A DNA stretch of 64,000 nucleotides from positions 105,324,904 to 105,388,903 of the forward strand of contig CAKMRJ010003334.1 in the NCBI GenBank assembly GCA_928212115.1, given 5' to 3'. Shown here piece after piece: positions 1 to 12,130 of the stretch (positions within the stretch are counted from its first letter, which is position 1; each line of letters begins with the position of its first letter). The DNA comes from Lactuca virosa. Its lineage: Eukaryota; Streptophyta; Magnoliopsida; Asterales; Asteraceae. The translations under genes and the position numbers were made by a program. The notes under the pieces are model-generated. The model was not told where the DNA came from and made no database searches. It worked only from the letters and a program-made list of their open reading frames with translations.

Positions 1-678
1 TTGGTGTAAGTAGGAACAATAACTTAGTCTTAAATGATAGTTCAACTTCTTTGGATAAATCATGTGTATGGCATTGTCGCCTTGGCCATATCAACAAAAA
101 GAGAATCTTCAAGCTCCAATCAGATGGGATTTTGGAACCATTTAACCTAGAGTTTAATGGAGATTATGAATCTTGTCTACATAGAAAGATGAAAAAGTCT
201 CCTTTCACAGGCAACTACGAGAGAGGAGCAGATTTGATGGGCATCATCCATTCGGATGTATGTGGCCCGTTCAGACACGTCACTAGACCTGGTGAATGAT
301 ACTTTGTGACATTTACTGATGATTTCAGTAGATATGGATATCTTTACTTGATTAAACATAAGTGTGAGACATTTGAAGTATTTAAGAAATTCTAAAGTGA
401 AGTACAGAACCAACTGGGCAAGAAAATCAAGATACATCGTTTTGATAGGGGCAGAGAGTATCTAAGTGATGACTTCTACGATCATCTTAGAAGTTGTAGG
501 ACTAGTCTCACAACTTGCTCCACCAAGAACATCACAACATAATGGTGTGTCAGAAAGGAAAAATCGAACCTTGCTTGACATGGTTCGTTATATGATGACT
601 CGTGCTACACTTCCAATTAGTTTTTGGGGTTATGCTCTGGAAACGGACGCTTATATTTTTAAACCTCGTACCAACTAA
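1..678 (+). pseudogene. copia GAG-pre-integrase and integrase core, broken
   Basis: The zinc-binding start (WHCRLGHIN, then a single Cys where CxxC is expected) is followed by the integrase core: HSDVCGPF (first Asp), a TDDFSRYGYLYL stretch, a decayed second-Asp region (HRFDRGREYLSDDF, normally SDRGGEYLS), and SQHNGVSERKNRTLLDMVR carrying the catalytic Glu. Stops occur near 298 and 393, and a frameshift lies near 465, so no functional enzyme could be made. The reading continues to the left beyond the window. Confidence 0.85.
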
Positions 679-1196
679 GAAGGTTGAGATAACACCATCT
701 GAAATGTGGAAAGGGACTCGTCCTTCTCTTGCACGAATTAAAGTCTGGGGTTGTGAATCTTTTGTTCATTGAGAAGCGCTTGACAAACTTGAACCCATAT
801 CCAAAAGGTTTTACTTCATTGGTTATCCTAAGGAATCTTTTGGATACTTGTTCTACAAGCCTACTGAGAACAAAGTTTTGTTGCTTGTAGGGCAGTTTTC
901 ATGAAATAGAGCTGATATCTCAAGAAACTAATGGGAGTCGAATTGATCTTGATGAGATTCAAGAGTCAACCAATGAAGAACCTAAAGTTGACACTAGAAA
1001 TCAACAAGAGGTTGAACAACCTGTTGAGGAATCTAATGTACTTCCACCACCACCTCGTAGATCTGATAGAGAGCGTCCTCAACCTGAGTTCTATGGATTT
1101 CATATTACTCCAGAGGATGACAACTTGTTAGGCAATAATGAACCATGCAGCTATCGGGAAGCCATGGCGAGCCTAGAGACTGCTAAATAGAAAGAG

Positions 1197-1689
1197 GTGA
1201 CGAACAACATGATTCAGTCCATGTATGATAACCAAGTATGGAACTTGGTTGATCCTACACCTGGTCTTAAAACCATTAGATGTAGATGGGTCTTCATGAA
1301 GAAGACTGACATGGATGGGAACATACCGACTTATAAAGCTCGACTGGTCACGAAGGGTTATACTCAGACTCAAGGAATTGATTATGAGGAAACCTTCTCA
1401 CCAGTAGGTATGATTAAGTCTATTAGGATACTGCTTGCCATAGCTGCATTTCATGATTATGAAATATGGCAAATGGATGTAAAAACTGCTTTCCTTAATA
1501 GCAAATTAACTGAGGATGTTTACATGGCTCAACCAGAAAGGTTTTGTACAGTCCAAGTCTCCTAATATGGTATGTAAGCTTGAAAAGTCTATTTATGGAC
1601 TCAAACTAGCACCTCGTAGGTGGAACATCTATTTTGATGAGAAAGTCAATGAGTTTTGTTTCTCACGAAATGAAGATGAACATTATGTG
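1197..1689 (+). pseudogene. copia reverse transcriptase, N-terminal half only
   Basis: The readable RT includes VWNLVDPTPGLKTIRCRWVF, YKARLVTKGYTQTQGIDYEE, the QMDVKTAFLN motif with the first catalytic Asp, and, after a frameshift near 1555, KLEKSIYGLKLAPRRWN. The copia reading stops after NEDEHYV, just before the YVDD motif should appear, because the LTR of element D starts there. A stop codon upstream near 1188 and the frameshift show it was already dead. Confidence 0.88.
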
Positions 1690-4265
1690 TGTAACTCTTG
1701 CGTTTCCCTCTAGGCATTAATAAGATGATGTAAAAGTTAGGGTCAACAATTGTAACCTATTTGATGTAATAAATGAGAATTATATGAATATTATGTGTTT
1801 CGTGTATATATTATGTGATTATTAAAATATAATAAAGTAGGAATAAAATACGCATCTAAATAGAATAATAATTAGGAAGAATATCCTTGACAAAAGTTAA
1901 GGTAGTCATGATGAGGATTCTGAAGATATAAGGAACGCTCCAAACTGAATTATAACGAAGAAGTTATGATCATTTGAAGTTTTGCGATTCGACCCGATAC
2001 GACAATACGCATCGTAAAAAGTAAATTTTTGTTATGATACTTGTTAGCCTTAGTGATCTAAATGAAACTTGTAGTATTCGTTAAACCGAGAGCGTGCATA
2101 ACTTCTTATAATGAAGAAGTTATGATCATTTGAAGTTTTGCGATTTCACCAGATACGACAACGCGCGTCGTAAAAAGTAATTTTCATTAGGGTACTTTTT
2201 AGCCTTAGCGATCTAAAGGAAAGTCGTAGTAGTCATTAAACTGAGAGCGTGCACATAAAGAACGTCTAAATCTGACTTCATGAGAGAAAGTTCTGATTTT
2301 TCAAAGTTTCAGCGCAGCAGTGCGGGCACAGAAATCGAATTTTAGAACGGTCAACTTTTAACTAAAACGATCTAAACGAGAATTGAAGATCTCGTTAATA
2401 GGAGTTCAAAGATATAAATACGGTCAAAATTGGACATCGGATGAGAGAGTTATCCATTTTATACGAGCTTTAACAGTCTAAGCCTGTGTAAAATAAATAA
2501 ATTCAAAATTAGCCGACAGTGTCTAAATGAAATTATAGATCTCATCGAGAGCTTTCCGTGGATATAAAGAACGTTAAAACCGAAGTTCGTATGAAGAAGT
2601 TACGCAATTTTGAAATTTTGAAATTTGTTGCGCGCGTATGCACCTCGCACATACGCTTCTAGAAGCTAGCCACATCGCTACTGTAGAAAGTCGCCACGTA
2701 TCGAGTCTTGAGAGGAGGAGTAGCACCTAAGCACATGCACTGTGCGCCTGGTCCTATGCGCTGTGTGCAAACCCGTGTTCAGCCTATAAACAGTTTCACA
2801 AGGTTCATTCTTCCCCCGCACCTCTCCAAATCAATTTCTCGCGACTTCTACTTTTTTTGGTCATAATGTTCTAGTACTTAGGATATTTTGGCAAGTTCCA
2901 AGGTACCTAAGAGCCTGACATCTAGTAGCTATCAGCTTGGGGTTCCGCCAATGCAATTTCCGAACTTTTGTCTAGGAAATCCCTGTAAGTTAAATTACAC
3001 TCTACTTTATTTTAGTGTAACTTATATTTAAATTCATATTCGTAGTTATGAATGTATAAATAAGAACTATCAGTAATTCCAAGTTATAATACTGATTGAT
3101 CTACTTACAAGATAGGTGTCTAGAATAGTCATGTTGGCTTGGTTGTTGGATTTCAGAAAGGATATATGTTGAAATGGTCCTGCCTCCCAACAGTCCTACC
3201 TGGTTGAGCCTTACTTGATAGAACTATCGTTATTCATTGGAATGATTGATAGGTCTAGACTATTTTCAGTCACATAGAATGTTAGACTAAGACTTAGTAA
3301 TAATGATAATAGGTTACGTGAAAGGAAAAGTCAGTTTCTAGAAGCAAAGCGTTGTCCGAGTTTTGAGTCATCACTTTAACAAGTGAGTACATAGTTACTT
3401 TCATCTTACACATCGATATGAAGTATTTAAGATAATTACATGCTATATGTGCTTATTATCTGTGTTCATGATACCTATGCTAGATGAACGATCTATACAT
3501 GTTTTACTCGATTTAAATTGTATACCTATAAATATATTGGGTAGAGATGGGTAGATGAAAGATGAAATAGATTAGAGAGGCCTCGACTTTTTGGTATGAC
3601 AGGTACTTGATGTTGAGTCAATCTAAAGGAGTATAGATAACGACCACAGACTATTCTAGACAGTCAAGTGGAACGCTAGCAAGCTTGCAACCTGTAGGTG
3701 TTTTTTAACTAAGTGTTCACGAGGTGTACTCCATCCCCCCTAGTTGCCTATTGAAAAATATTACTAAGGGATCCCCTAAGCATTATTTTTTATCCATAAA
3801 ATGATCCTTAGGATAGGTCCTTTGAATTAGATGCTTTAGGGACATAAAGTGAGGATAACGAGAGTAATCGGGTTGAATATATGATTACAAGAATTTAATT
3901 ATTATGGGTTGAAAAACCTATGTGCTCACCGGGTTCCCAAGCCTGATCCACTTAGTTTCTTGTATTACAGGTAGTGGCACGGGAGTACAATTGTGATGAT
4001 CAGATGAGAGATTTATGGATTATAGGCCAATAGAATAATAGATGTGTGTAAGGCATGTATTATTTCCATTTATTCTTATGTATTGTATTAACGATAACAT
4101 CCCAATGTTTTCAATATAAATAAAATACATTTCTTTGGAAATGTTTTGATAATATCATTATCATTTTTTTGGGAACCGCAATATTATTCTTCAAAAAGGA
4201 TACTCTTATTTTAAATAAGCATAAACAAATCGGTCTTTTATGGCAGTGAAATTGGGAATGTCACA
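1690..4265 (+). repeat. 5' LTR of gypsy element D (about 2.6 kb)
   Basis: Begins TGTAACTC and ends GGGAATGTCACA, followed directly by a PBS. It is a diverged relative of the E LTRs at 35143 and 41047: they share the start (..TAACnC..TAGGCATTA), GAAGAAGTTATG motifs, and the same tail. A TATA-like CTATAAAC lies at about 2784. A segment around 1950-2040 is repeated at about 2100-2180 (GAAGAAGTTATGATCATTTG both times). No ORF of note. Confidence 0.85.
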
Positions 4266-4267
4266 GT

Positions 4268-4279
4268 TGGTATCATAGC
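4268..4279 (+). promoter_or_regulatory. primer-binding site of element D (tRNA-iMet type)
   Basis: TGGTATCATAGC, two bases after the LTR end; the canonical complement of the initiator-Met tRNA 3' end is TGGTATCAGAGC, so one mismatch. Confidence 0.85.
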
Positions 4280-4627
4280 ATTAGTTTAAGCGGACTAGGA
4301 ATTTGTAGAATTTCTAGACTTAAACTTAGTATGCTAAGAGATGATTATGAGATGAGTGTCTGTTATATTTAGGAATTATGCTTGAATTGACACATGCACT
4401 AGCTTATTTTAAGATAGATGCCTAAATTGTATTTATGTGCTAAATGATTTATGTTATAGCTATAAGATGCCTTATATGCTTTAGGATGCTATTATTATGG
4501 TCTATTGTCGACCGGATCTGCAAGTTTTATGTCACGTTTCTAAACGTTTAATTACGATATTAGAACTAGCATATAACTTTTCGGGGTAATTGCACCCGAG
4601 GTAGCAATTGCACCCGAGCCAGTCACG

Positions 4628-5760
4628 ATGGCAGGAGCACATGCAATGATGCATATGATGCTAGACCGTCAAATGGAGGATACAAGGCATCTACTATGGG
4701 AAAATGAAGAGAACCTACTGCAACCGTGGTGCAACATGATTTAGAGGAGGAACAGTTGGAGGAAGGGAATTACAACCAGACTGTGAGTTAAGCAGAACCC
4801 CGAGTGGTAAGGAGGAGCGATCCGGATGGAGGGATTTAGAAGGATGGGTGTAAGTATAAGGACTTCTTGGGTGCTAAACCACCAAGTCTTTCTGGAAGCT
4901 CAAAACCAATAGATATTATGGATTAGGTCTGCGAGATGGAGATGGTATTTGAGAGCTGCAACGACAGCAACAAGCAGAAAACCGTCTTTCTAGTCAGACA
5001 ACAAAAGAACGGAGTTTTAAGTTGGTGGAAGTTGTTGGCAGACACAATGTCGTAGGGAGAAGCCATGAAGATGTCTTGGGAAGCATTCCTGGAGCTGTTG
5101 AAGATGCAGTACTGCTCGAATGTGGATCTGATGGACATGAACCACGAGTTTCAGAACTTGAGGAAGGGGAAGAAGAGCGTTGATGAGTATGTCATTGTAT
5201 TCCCCGAGAAGATGAAGTTATTCCCCTACTTGGTCCCCACCAAACTCTCCAATATAGAAAGGTTTGCTAACGGATTACCAACGGACTTTGGTCCAACGGT
5301 GAAAATGGCAGCTACTTTGAAGAAACCCGTCTGAGCAGCCAATAGTATGGAGACCCAACTTCGGGAGAAGGGTCTGGAGAGAACAGAAGTATGATAGAAA
5401 AGGAAGTTTGATGGATCTTCAAGGTCCAACAAGAAGATCAGATTTTCAAAATCTAGCTCCAAAAATTTTGGAGGTGGGAGGAGAAGCAAAATGGTGCGAG
5501 AAGTGCAAGAAGAAGCACTCTGGGAAGTGTGGCGAGGAGTTGAATTGTTTCAAGTGCAGAAAGACGAGTCACTATGCCAATGAGTGTACATCCAAAAATA
5601 AGGTGTGCTACGGATGTAATGAAGAAGGGCATATAGCAAGGGACTGCCCGAAGAAGAAGGAGGCTGCAAAGCCTAATGTGTCACCTAGGACAAAGGCGAG
5701 AGCATTCCAGATGACTCTAGAAGCAGCAAGGGAGGAAGCAGATGTCGCTTCAAGTACCTT
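4628..5760 (+). pseudogene. gypsy gag of element D with two CCHC knuckles, broken
   Basis: The start MAGAHAMMHMMLDRQMEDT matches the gag start of element E (MAGVQAMVRTMLDQQMEDT). After several frameshifts, the retrotransposon Gag core is readable at 5065-5334. The nucleocapsid part, 5408-5700, has CFKCRKTSHYANEC and CYGCNEEGHIARDC, both keeping the C-x2-C-x4-H-x4-C spacing. Stops near 4742 and 5332 and multiple frame changes make it non-functional. Capsid and nucleocapsid role is known for the family. Confidence 0.85.
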
Positions 5761-5769
5761 TCCTGTAAA

Positions 5770-6378
5770 TAGATTGTCTGCCAATATATTTTTTGATTTT
5801 AGAGCTAATTTACTCCTTTATATCGCATAAATTTGGTAGAAGACTAGCATTTCCTATAGATAAACTAGATAGTGCTCAACTAGTAGAAGTTGCTAGTGAT
5901 AAATTCGTACCTATTAGTGATTTCATAAAGAACATCGTCATCGACCTGAATGGGAATAAATTCCACGAGGAATTTTTGCCCATTGAGTTAAACGGCTTCG
6001 ACATAGTGTTAGGAATGGATTGGCTTAGTGTGAACAACGCCGACATCAAGTGTAGAAAAAAGATTGTAGTAATCAAACCACCTAGAAGAGAACCATTTAT
6101 GGTGTATGGGGAAAAACGTAGAGTGAATTCTGGAATCATCACCCTGATGAAAGCTAGAAAGTGTTTTTCCAAAGGAGATACATCATACTTGGAATTTGTG
6201 ATCGACGCAAATAAAGAGAAAAAGGAGATGCAGAGGATACCAGTTGTGTGTGAATATGCGAAAGTCTTTCTCGCAGATCTTCCTAGATTTCCCCCTGATA
6301 GACAAGTAGAGTTTAGGATGGACTTGTTACCAGGAACCACACTTATAGCAAAGGCACCTTACCGATTAGCACCAACCG
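5770..6378 (+). pseudogene. gypsy protease of element D, active site altered, cut by element A
   Basis: Reads NIFFDFRAN where the family has an aspartic-protease D-S/T-G triad: the Asp survives but the S-G pair is F-R. A frameshift follows; the downstream frame gives FISHKFGRRL, then FDIVLGMDWLSVNNADIKC, the usual flap-to-end block of Ty3 proteases. It continues into the RT linker (LLPGTTLIAKAPYRLAPT) and stops at 6378 at the insertion of element A. Confidence 0.88.
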
Positions 6379-8064
6379 TGTAACATCCCAAAAATACCAA
6401 GTAAAATTTTTTGTTTTTAAGTCAACCAAAACCATCAATCATTCATTTCAAACCATCAAAATTATGATAATGTGGAAAAATAGTTATCAAAGTATAATCC
6501 CACAATCATGAAACGCTAAACACGGGTGGATGCAATGTGATCATTCCGGGCACATCCCTTTTGTACCGGAAGTACCTGAAAAACATTTAAACATAAACCG
6601 TAAGCACAAAGCTTACTGAGTTCCGCAAAATACCACATACCATACATACATATCAGCCTAAAGCTGTAACGGGTCTATTTCACCCCAGATTCCCTCCCGA
6701 CTCTTTGAGTACTTTCGACTTCCTGAGTCCCTTCCGACTCCCTCGGTATCTTTCAACCAGTACGTGTCTATTTCACCCCTACATCTAAGCATATAGTCAT
6801 ATTAGCAAGAGTCACAAAGACAACAAGCACATACAAGCATGTCAGTAAGTGTCACAAAGACAACTATCATCCTACATCATAATTCAATGGGCCGGAATTG
6901 GTGCCTTCGACCTACAAGTACAGTGAAGAGACTCACCTCAAACTGAAGGTATCCAAATCACACACACATTGTTGCTACAAGGGCTCCTCACCCTGAACAC
7001 ATCCAAACCAACCCTAATTACTATTTAGGTTAATAACCCATAATTAAAGGTACAAATCATATTCTCTCTTACTAAGGGTAAAAGACAATTTTACCCTTCC
7101 CATACTAGACCAAACTAAACATGGACTAAGGCCCCAAAAATGTCCCAAATGAGCTTTTGGGAGTGCGCATGTACTTACGCCCAACGTACTGGGTATTCAC
7201 AGAAAGGAATTTTGGGCCAAACCCGTTACACCATGCGTACCTGGAGGGTACGCCCGACGTACTCCTTTTTTTCCCCAAAAATCATTTTTAAGCTCTTAAT
7301 GCTTAAACACCATACGTCCAACTCATAGATCTTAGTCTTGGGAAGGTCTTAACTGCTAAAGTCGACAACTTTAAGCTTTTGCATGGCTTAATAGAGCCCA
7401 AAACCAAACCCAAAGTCCATAACACTCTTTAACAACCTCAAACTCTTGCATGAGTGAGAAATAGCAACAAAGACTCAAATTTTATGACCCAGGATCCTCA
7501 TAAACATCATAAAGTAACAAACTTGAGCTCTGGAGTTGCTTTTACTCACAAGAACCAAACCATGGGACCAAAAGCATGCAACTATCAAAGCTAGTCTAGA
7601 TCTAAGCTATAGAACCATAAATGTATGAACTTTATACCTCCAGAAGCTTGCAAAGGTGAAGGAAACTCTGGATCTACAAGCTCCAAGCCCAATAATACTC
7701 AATGGTGTGCTTCTCCTTCTTCCATAATGCTCCAAGAACACATTAAAGGTCCAAAAAAAGCTCTAGAAGGTTAGGGTTTTCGAAATGACAGAAAGAGGGA
7801 GAGTGGAGGCTGGTTATGAAGAGGCATTAAGGGTCTTAAGGTGTTTAAAATAGGGTCGAAACCCTAAAAATTAGGGTCTAGGACTACAAGAGTACATCCT
7901 GCAGACCTGTCACGTGGGCCCTGCGTACTCGATGAAGTTCACGTTCCATATTAAATGACATACGCCCGGTGTACTCATCAAGTACGTTCTGTGAAGGGAC
8001 CAATTTTTGCAAAGAATTTGATATTTAAGTTGGAAATGGAAAATACCTGAAAGCGGATATTTTA
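6379..8064 (-). repeat. 3' LTR of element A (about 1.69 kb)
   Basis: Plus-strand ends are TGTAACATCCC and ..GGATATTTTA; the partner LTR at 31453-33177 has TGTGACATCCC and ..GGATGTTACA, so this copy has lost its inner terminal dinucleotide by mutation. Contains three degenerate 19-bp units at 6689-6746 that are expanded in the partner LTR. Confidence 0.88.
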
Positions 8065-8078
8065 ACTCTCCCCCACTT
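8065..8078 (-). other. polypurine tract of element A
   Basis: Minus strand AAGTGGGGGAGAGT directly abuts the 3' LTR, where plus-strand DNA priming occurs in LTR elements. Confidence 0.8.
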
Positions 8079-8081
8079 GAA

Positions 8082-8339
8082 TTAGACTTCATCCACAAAG
8101 TTTGCCTCCACAAATAACTCTGAGTAATGCTCTCTCATCTCCTCCTTAGGCTCCCAAGTCCACTCTGAGCCTTTCTGGTGTTGCCATTGCACCTTCACTA
8201 AAATCACCTTATTGCTTCGCAGAGTCTTCGTCTTCTTATCGAGGATCGCAAATGGTCTCTCTATGTAGTCCAGACGCTCGTCCACCTGAATATCCTCTAA
8301 TGACACCATTGCGAAAACACTTCTACAACTAAGAGACAT
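8082..8339 (-). pseudogene. chromodomain at the C-terminus of element A integrase
   Basis: Minus-strand reading includes YIERPFAILDKKTKTLRSN, then VKVQWQHQKGSEWTWEPKEE and MREHYSELF: the chromodomain seen in Tekay/CRM-type chromoviruses, thought to direct integration to chromatin marks. It is among the best preserved parts of element A. It ends just before the polypurine tract. Confidence 0.88.
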
Positions 8340-8470
8340 GAAAAGTGTTATGAATCTGACTGAGATTCTCGAGTAGCTCCAAACGATATGCTACCCTTCC
8401 GACCCAGGAAATAACCCTGAAATGACCAATATATCTGGGACCCAGCTTTCCCGTGTTTCCTGAACCGGAT

Positions 8471-8524
8471 GACACCTTTCCATCGTGACACATTTCCATG
8501 GTGACACCTTTCCATGGTGACACC
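8471..8524. repeat. 16-bp tandem repeat inside element A integrase
   Basis: Three 16-bp units (GACACCTTTCCATCGT, GACACATTTCCATGGT, GACACCTTTCCATGGT) plus six bases of a fourth. It sits in the KVSPWKG-to-GKLGPRYIG stretch of the integrase C-terminus, which is normally uninterrupted. Confidence 0.85.
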
Positions 8525-8994
8525 TTCACGGGTACCATGTTCCTGACCTGAAAATCCAAATTCGATCGACGCCTATTAGCATAACTCATTTGCTGGCTCT
8601 ACGCAGTCTGCAATCTCCCTCGTACCTGCTGGATCAACTCGGTAGTCCGGAGCACCACCTCCGTGCTACCCATGACTCACTGACCGACCTCACCCCAGCA
8701 AATCAGGGTCTGACACTTCCTCCCGTGGAGAATCTCAAAAGGAGGTCGATCAATACTGGTGTGGTAGTTGTTGTTGTAAGAGAACTCAACCAATGGGAAA
8801 TACAATATCCCAGCTACCACCAAAATCCAGTACACATACCCGAAGCATATCCTCCAAGGTCTGAATATCCTGCTCACTCTGCCCTCAGTTTGCGGATGAA
8901 AAGACGTGTTGAAGTGCATACGAGTGCCCAACTCCTCATGAAATCTCTTCCAAAATCTAGAAGTGAACCGAACATCCCAATCAGAAACCACTAA

Positions 8995-9428
8995 GGGGCT
9001 GTTTTTTTTTTGTGAAGATCTGCGCAATCACTTTTGTCTGCGCCGCGCAGACATATGCCCTCGCAGAGTGTTTGTTTTTTGGAAGTGTGCAGATCAAAAA
9101 ACGTATGCGCGAGGTCTTCCTGGCGCAGACATGGACCACTGTCTTCAAAGGTCTTCAGACCCCATTTTAACCTAAACCAAAAAAAAACATGGGCCCCTGC
9201 AGTTTTTTTTTTTTCTTTTTTTTTTTTTTTGCTGAAAATGCATTTTTAATGTTTATGATATGAAATTAAGTTTGAAAAATCAATTTATTTCAACAGCTGC
9301 AGACGTTAAAAACAAACAGTCTTCTTATTGCAGAATGCAGACATTTGATCTACCTCTTTTGCCGCAGAGGCTTACAGATGTGGTCCGCAGACTGCAAACA
9401 TTTTGGCTTCAAAAAAACAAACAACACC
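8995..9428. mobile_element. Tourist-like (PIF/Harbinger) MITE in element A integrase
   Basis: A 434-bp insertion bounded by a 3-bp TAA duplication (8992-8994 and 9429-9431), with imperfect terminal inverted repeats: left GGGGCTGTTTTTTTTTTGTG, right complement GGTGTTGTTTGTTTTTTTG. Removing it and one TAA restores the integrase reading. TAA/TTA targets and G-rich TIRs are typical of Tourist MITEs; a hAT MITE would give an 8-bp TSD. The short ORFs in it are not coding. Confidence 0.85.
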
Positions 9429-10024
9429 TAAGACTGGGACCCCATGAACTTCCACCACCTCACGGATGTATACATCAGCTAATTTCTCTGCAAAGATTCT
9501 CTCATAAATAGGAATGAAATGCACACTCTTGATTAAATGATCCACGATGACCCAAATTGAATCCACCCCTCGCTTGGTCCTCGGCAGCTTCATGATAAAA
9601 TCCATCATGATCTCTTCCCATTTCCATACGGGAACACTCAACGACCCCCTCTTTCCATGAGTTCGATGATGCTCGGCCTTGACTTTCTTGCAAGTCAAGC
9701 ACCTCTCCACGTACCAGGCCACATCCCACTTCATGTAGGGCCACCAATAATCCAGCCAAAGGTCTCTATATATCTTTGTCGCACCCGAATGAATAGAAAA
9801 TTTCGACTTATGCGCATCCTCCATCAAAATCTGTCGCAGACCCCCGAAGTATGGAACCCAAACTCTCCGATGAAGGGTAAAAAATCCCCGACTATCATAA
9901 CCAAAAGAGGACACCTGACCCACTATGCGATCACTCTTTTCACTTTGTGGTTTCTCCCTCCTTTTCATAGCCTTAACCTGAGCCTCGTGGATCGACTCCG
10001 AGAGTGGGGTAATCACTGTCATCC

Positions 10025-11500
10025 TCATAATACATCCCTGATAAGAGTACCGGACGTCTTGCGCCTGAGAGTATTGGCCACCACGTTGGCCTTCCCAGGG
10101 TAATAAAGGATCTCACAGTAATAATCCTTCACCACATCGAGCCACCTGCGCTGCCTCATGTTCAGATTTGGCTGATCCATCAAATACCTCAAACTCTTGT
10201 GGTCCGTGTAAATGATACAACGAATCCCATACAAATAAAAACGCCAAATCTCGAAGGGAAAAACCACCTCCCCCAACTCTAAATCATAGGTGTGATAATT
10301 CTTCTCATGAAGCTTCAGCTACCTTGAAACATGAGCTATCACACGACCCCTATTCATCAATATTGCGCCCAATCCGGAAATCGACGCATCGCAATATACC
10401 ACGAAATCATCTACACCATCTGGTAGTGTCAAAATCGGAGCCTCACATAAATTTTGTCTCAAAGCTCAAACGTTGCCTTCTGCTCAGGCTCCCAATGGAA
10501 AGTAACCAATTTCTTCGTCAACCTGGTCCACAGAACTTTGATCTTGGAGACATTCTCAATAAACCTCTGATAACACTTGGCTAAACCAAGGAAACTTCGA
10601 ATCTCAAATGGATACTTCATAACCTCCCACTGCATCACGACCTTGATCTTGGCCGGATCAACCAATATACCCTTCTGATTGACGAGGTTCCCCAAGAACT
10701 CTACCTCACGCAACCAGAACTCACACTTGGAGAATTTGGAATAAAGCATATCCCTCCTCAGAGTCCCCATAACCTCTCGCAGATGATCCTCATGATGCCC
10801 TTTGGTCTTAGAATAGACCAAAATATCATCAATGACAACAATCACGGATAGATCTTGCATCGTCATGCAAACCCTATTTATGAGATCCATGAACGTTGCT
10901 GGAGCATTGGTGAACATAAAAGGCATCACCCTAAACTTGTAATTACCATTACAAGTCCTGAAAGCCGTCTTCTGAACATCCTCGTCCCTAACCCTCATTT
11001 GATGATAGCCTGAACGTAGATTAATCTTGGAGAACCAAGACGCTCCATGTAATTGGTCGAACAAATCATCAATCCTCATAAACGGATAATGGTTCTTTAC
11101 TGTTAATTTGTTCAGTTCCCGATAATCGATGCACATCCTGTGGGAGCCATCTTTCTTCTTCACAAACAGTATTAGCGCTCCCAAAGGTGAACTACCCAGT
11201 CTAATAAACCCCTTGTCTAACAGCTCCTGTAGTTGTGTAGACAACTCTTGCATCTCCAATGGTGTTAACCGTTAAGGTGCCTTGGCTATCGGAGCCGCAC
11301 TTGGAAACAAATCAATATGGAACTCCACCTACCTCTCCGGAGGCACTCCGGGCAACTCCTCCGGGAACACAACTGAATACACTCGAACGACCAAAACATC
11401 ATCAATCGTCCTCTTTCTCTCCTCCCTGTTATCCAATACATAAGTCACAAAACCAGAACAAGCTTGCTATAGATATCTCCTAGCTCTCGCAGCTGAACAG
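10025..11500 (-). pseudogene. element A reverse transcriptase and RNase H, broken
   Basis: RT frame 10459-11259 on the minus strand: LDKGFIRLGSSPLGA, VKKKDGSHRMCIDYRELNK, FSKINLRSGYHQMRV, MPFMFTNAPATFMDL (PFGLTNAP variant), VVIDDILVYS with the catalytic Asp pair, and FLGLAKCYQRFIENVSKI. RNase H resumes at 10025-10276: CIIYTDHKSLRYLMDQ and YYPGKANVVANTLRRK. The linker to protease (11259-11500) still shows LPGVPPER-like sequence in shifted frames. Frameshifts near 11259 and 10459 and substitutions (DLRSGYH to NLRSGYH) indicate a dead copy. Confidence 0.9.
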
Positions 11501-11542
11501 AGAGTCGGCCCACGCTAAGCACCTGCACTATGAATAACTAGT

Positions 11543-12130
11543 TCACCCCCACTTGGGGGTTCGAACCCGCACTAACTGGTGCCTGTAATCAATCATCACC
11601 CCATTAGGGCTCAACCAATCCATCCTCATGATTACCTTGCTCCCGTGCAAAGGAATAGGAACCAAATCAATCGGGTACTGCTCGCTAAATAACTCCATAA
11701 CACAACCCCGATGAACCCCTGATACTCGCACGGGACGATCGTCGACAATATCTACCTCTAATGGATAATCAAGCTCCCCTGGAGCGTCATCTCTTGTTGA
11801 GTGCAAGAGATAGGAAACAATCGGGCAGCGCCCGAATAAAAAAGGACAAAAGCTGGAACATCGTTCACTAGGAGCGTCCTTATATAACATCAAATTTATA
11901 ATAAGCACAAACATCAAATCAATAAATGAAATAAGGGAGAGATACATACCGGTAACTACATTCGGCGTTGTGAGAGCCTCCTCGGCTGACAGCTGGAAAG
12001 CTAGGCTCCTAACAACTGGCGCATTCGACTTGCCCTGGCGGTCGTCGATGATCCTCAATGTAGCTGGAGCGGGTGCTACAACCGTTCCTCCTACCAAACT
12101 CAGACAAATGGCTTTATTGTGGCCCCTCTG
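11543..12130 (-). pseudogene. element A protease, catalytic Asp lost
   Basis: Minus strand. The second half is clear: PGELDYPLEVDIVDDRPVRV, HRGCVMELFSEQYPIDL, MDWLSPNGVMIDY. The active-site region is only readable in a shifted frame as VLFYSGAARLF, i.e. the expected DSGA has Tyr in place of the catalytic Asp. An extra stretch of about 60 codons-worth of frame-shifted sequence lies upstream. Not functional. Confidence 0.83.

Larger units (their letters stand above)
1..1689 (+). mobile_element. Ty1/copia retrotransposon fragment (element F), truncated at both ends
   Basis: Degraded copia polyprotein enters at the left edge of the window and runs through GAG-pre-integrase, integrase and the first half of RT, the order expected of Ty1/copia. 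Several stops and frameshifts interrupt it. It ends at 1689 where the LTR of gypsy element D begins, so the YVDD half of RT and RNase H are missing. The continuation was not found elsewhere in the window, which fits D having lost its own right end. Oldest layer of the nest. Confidence 0.9.
8340..10020 (-). pseudogene. element A integrase, split by a MITE and frameshifts
   Basis: Minus strand, N- to C-terminus: HHCC zinc domain (HSGATKIYRDLWLDYWWP, then ERCLTCKKVKAEH), catalytic core (WEEIMMDFIMKLPRTKRG, HGVPVL), a MITE interruption, VVSDWDVRFTSRFWKRFHEE with the second Asp, then TSFHPQTEGR leading into a frameshift over the third acidic residue, and the GPRYIGHFRVI SH3-like end. Intact frame over the MITE site would read VPVL then VVSDWDVRF. 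A 16-bp tandem expansion distorts the C-terminal part (8471-8524). Confidence 0.87.

Noticed and set aside
8590..8994. 134-codon plus-strand ORF
   Set aside because: Antisense of element A integrase, which has recognisable motifs on the minus strand.
8995..9428. hAT MITE interpretation
   Set aside because: Target duplication is 3 bp (TAA), not 8 bp.
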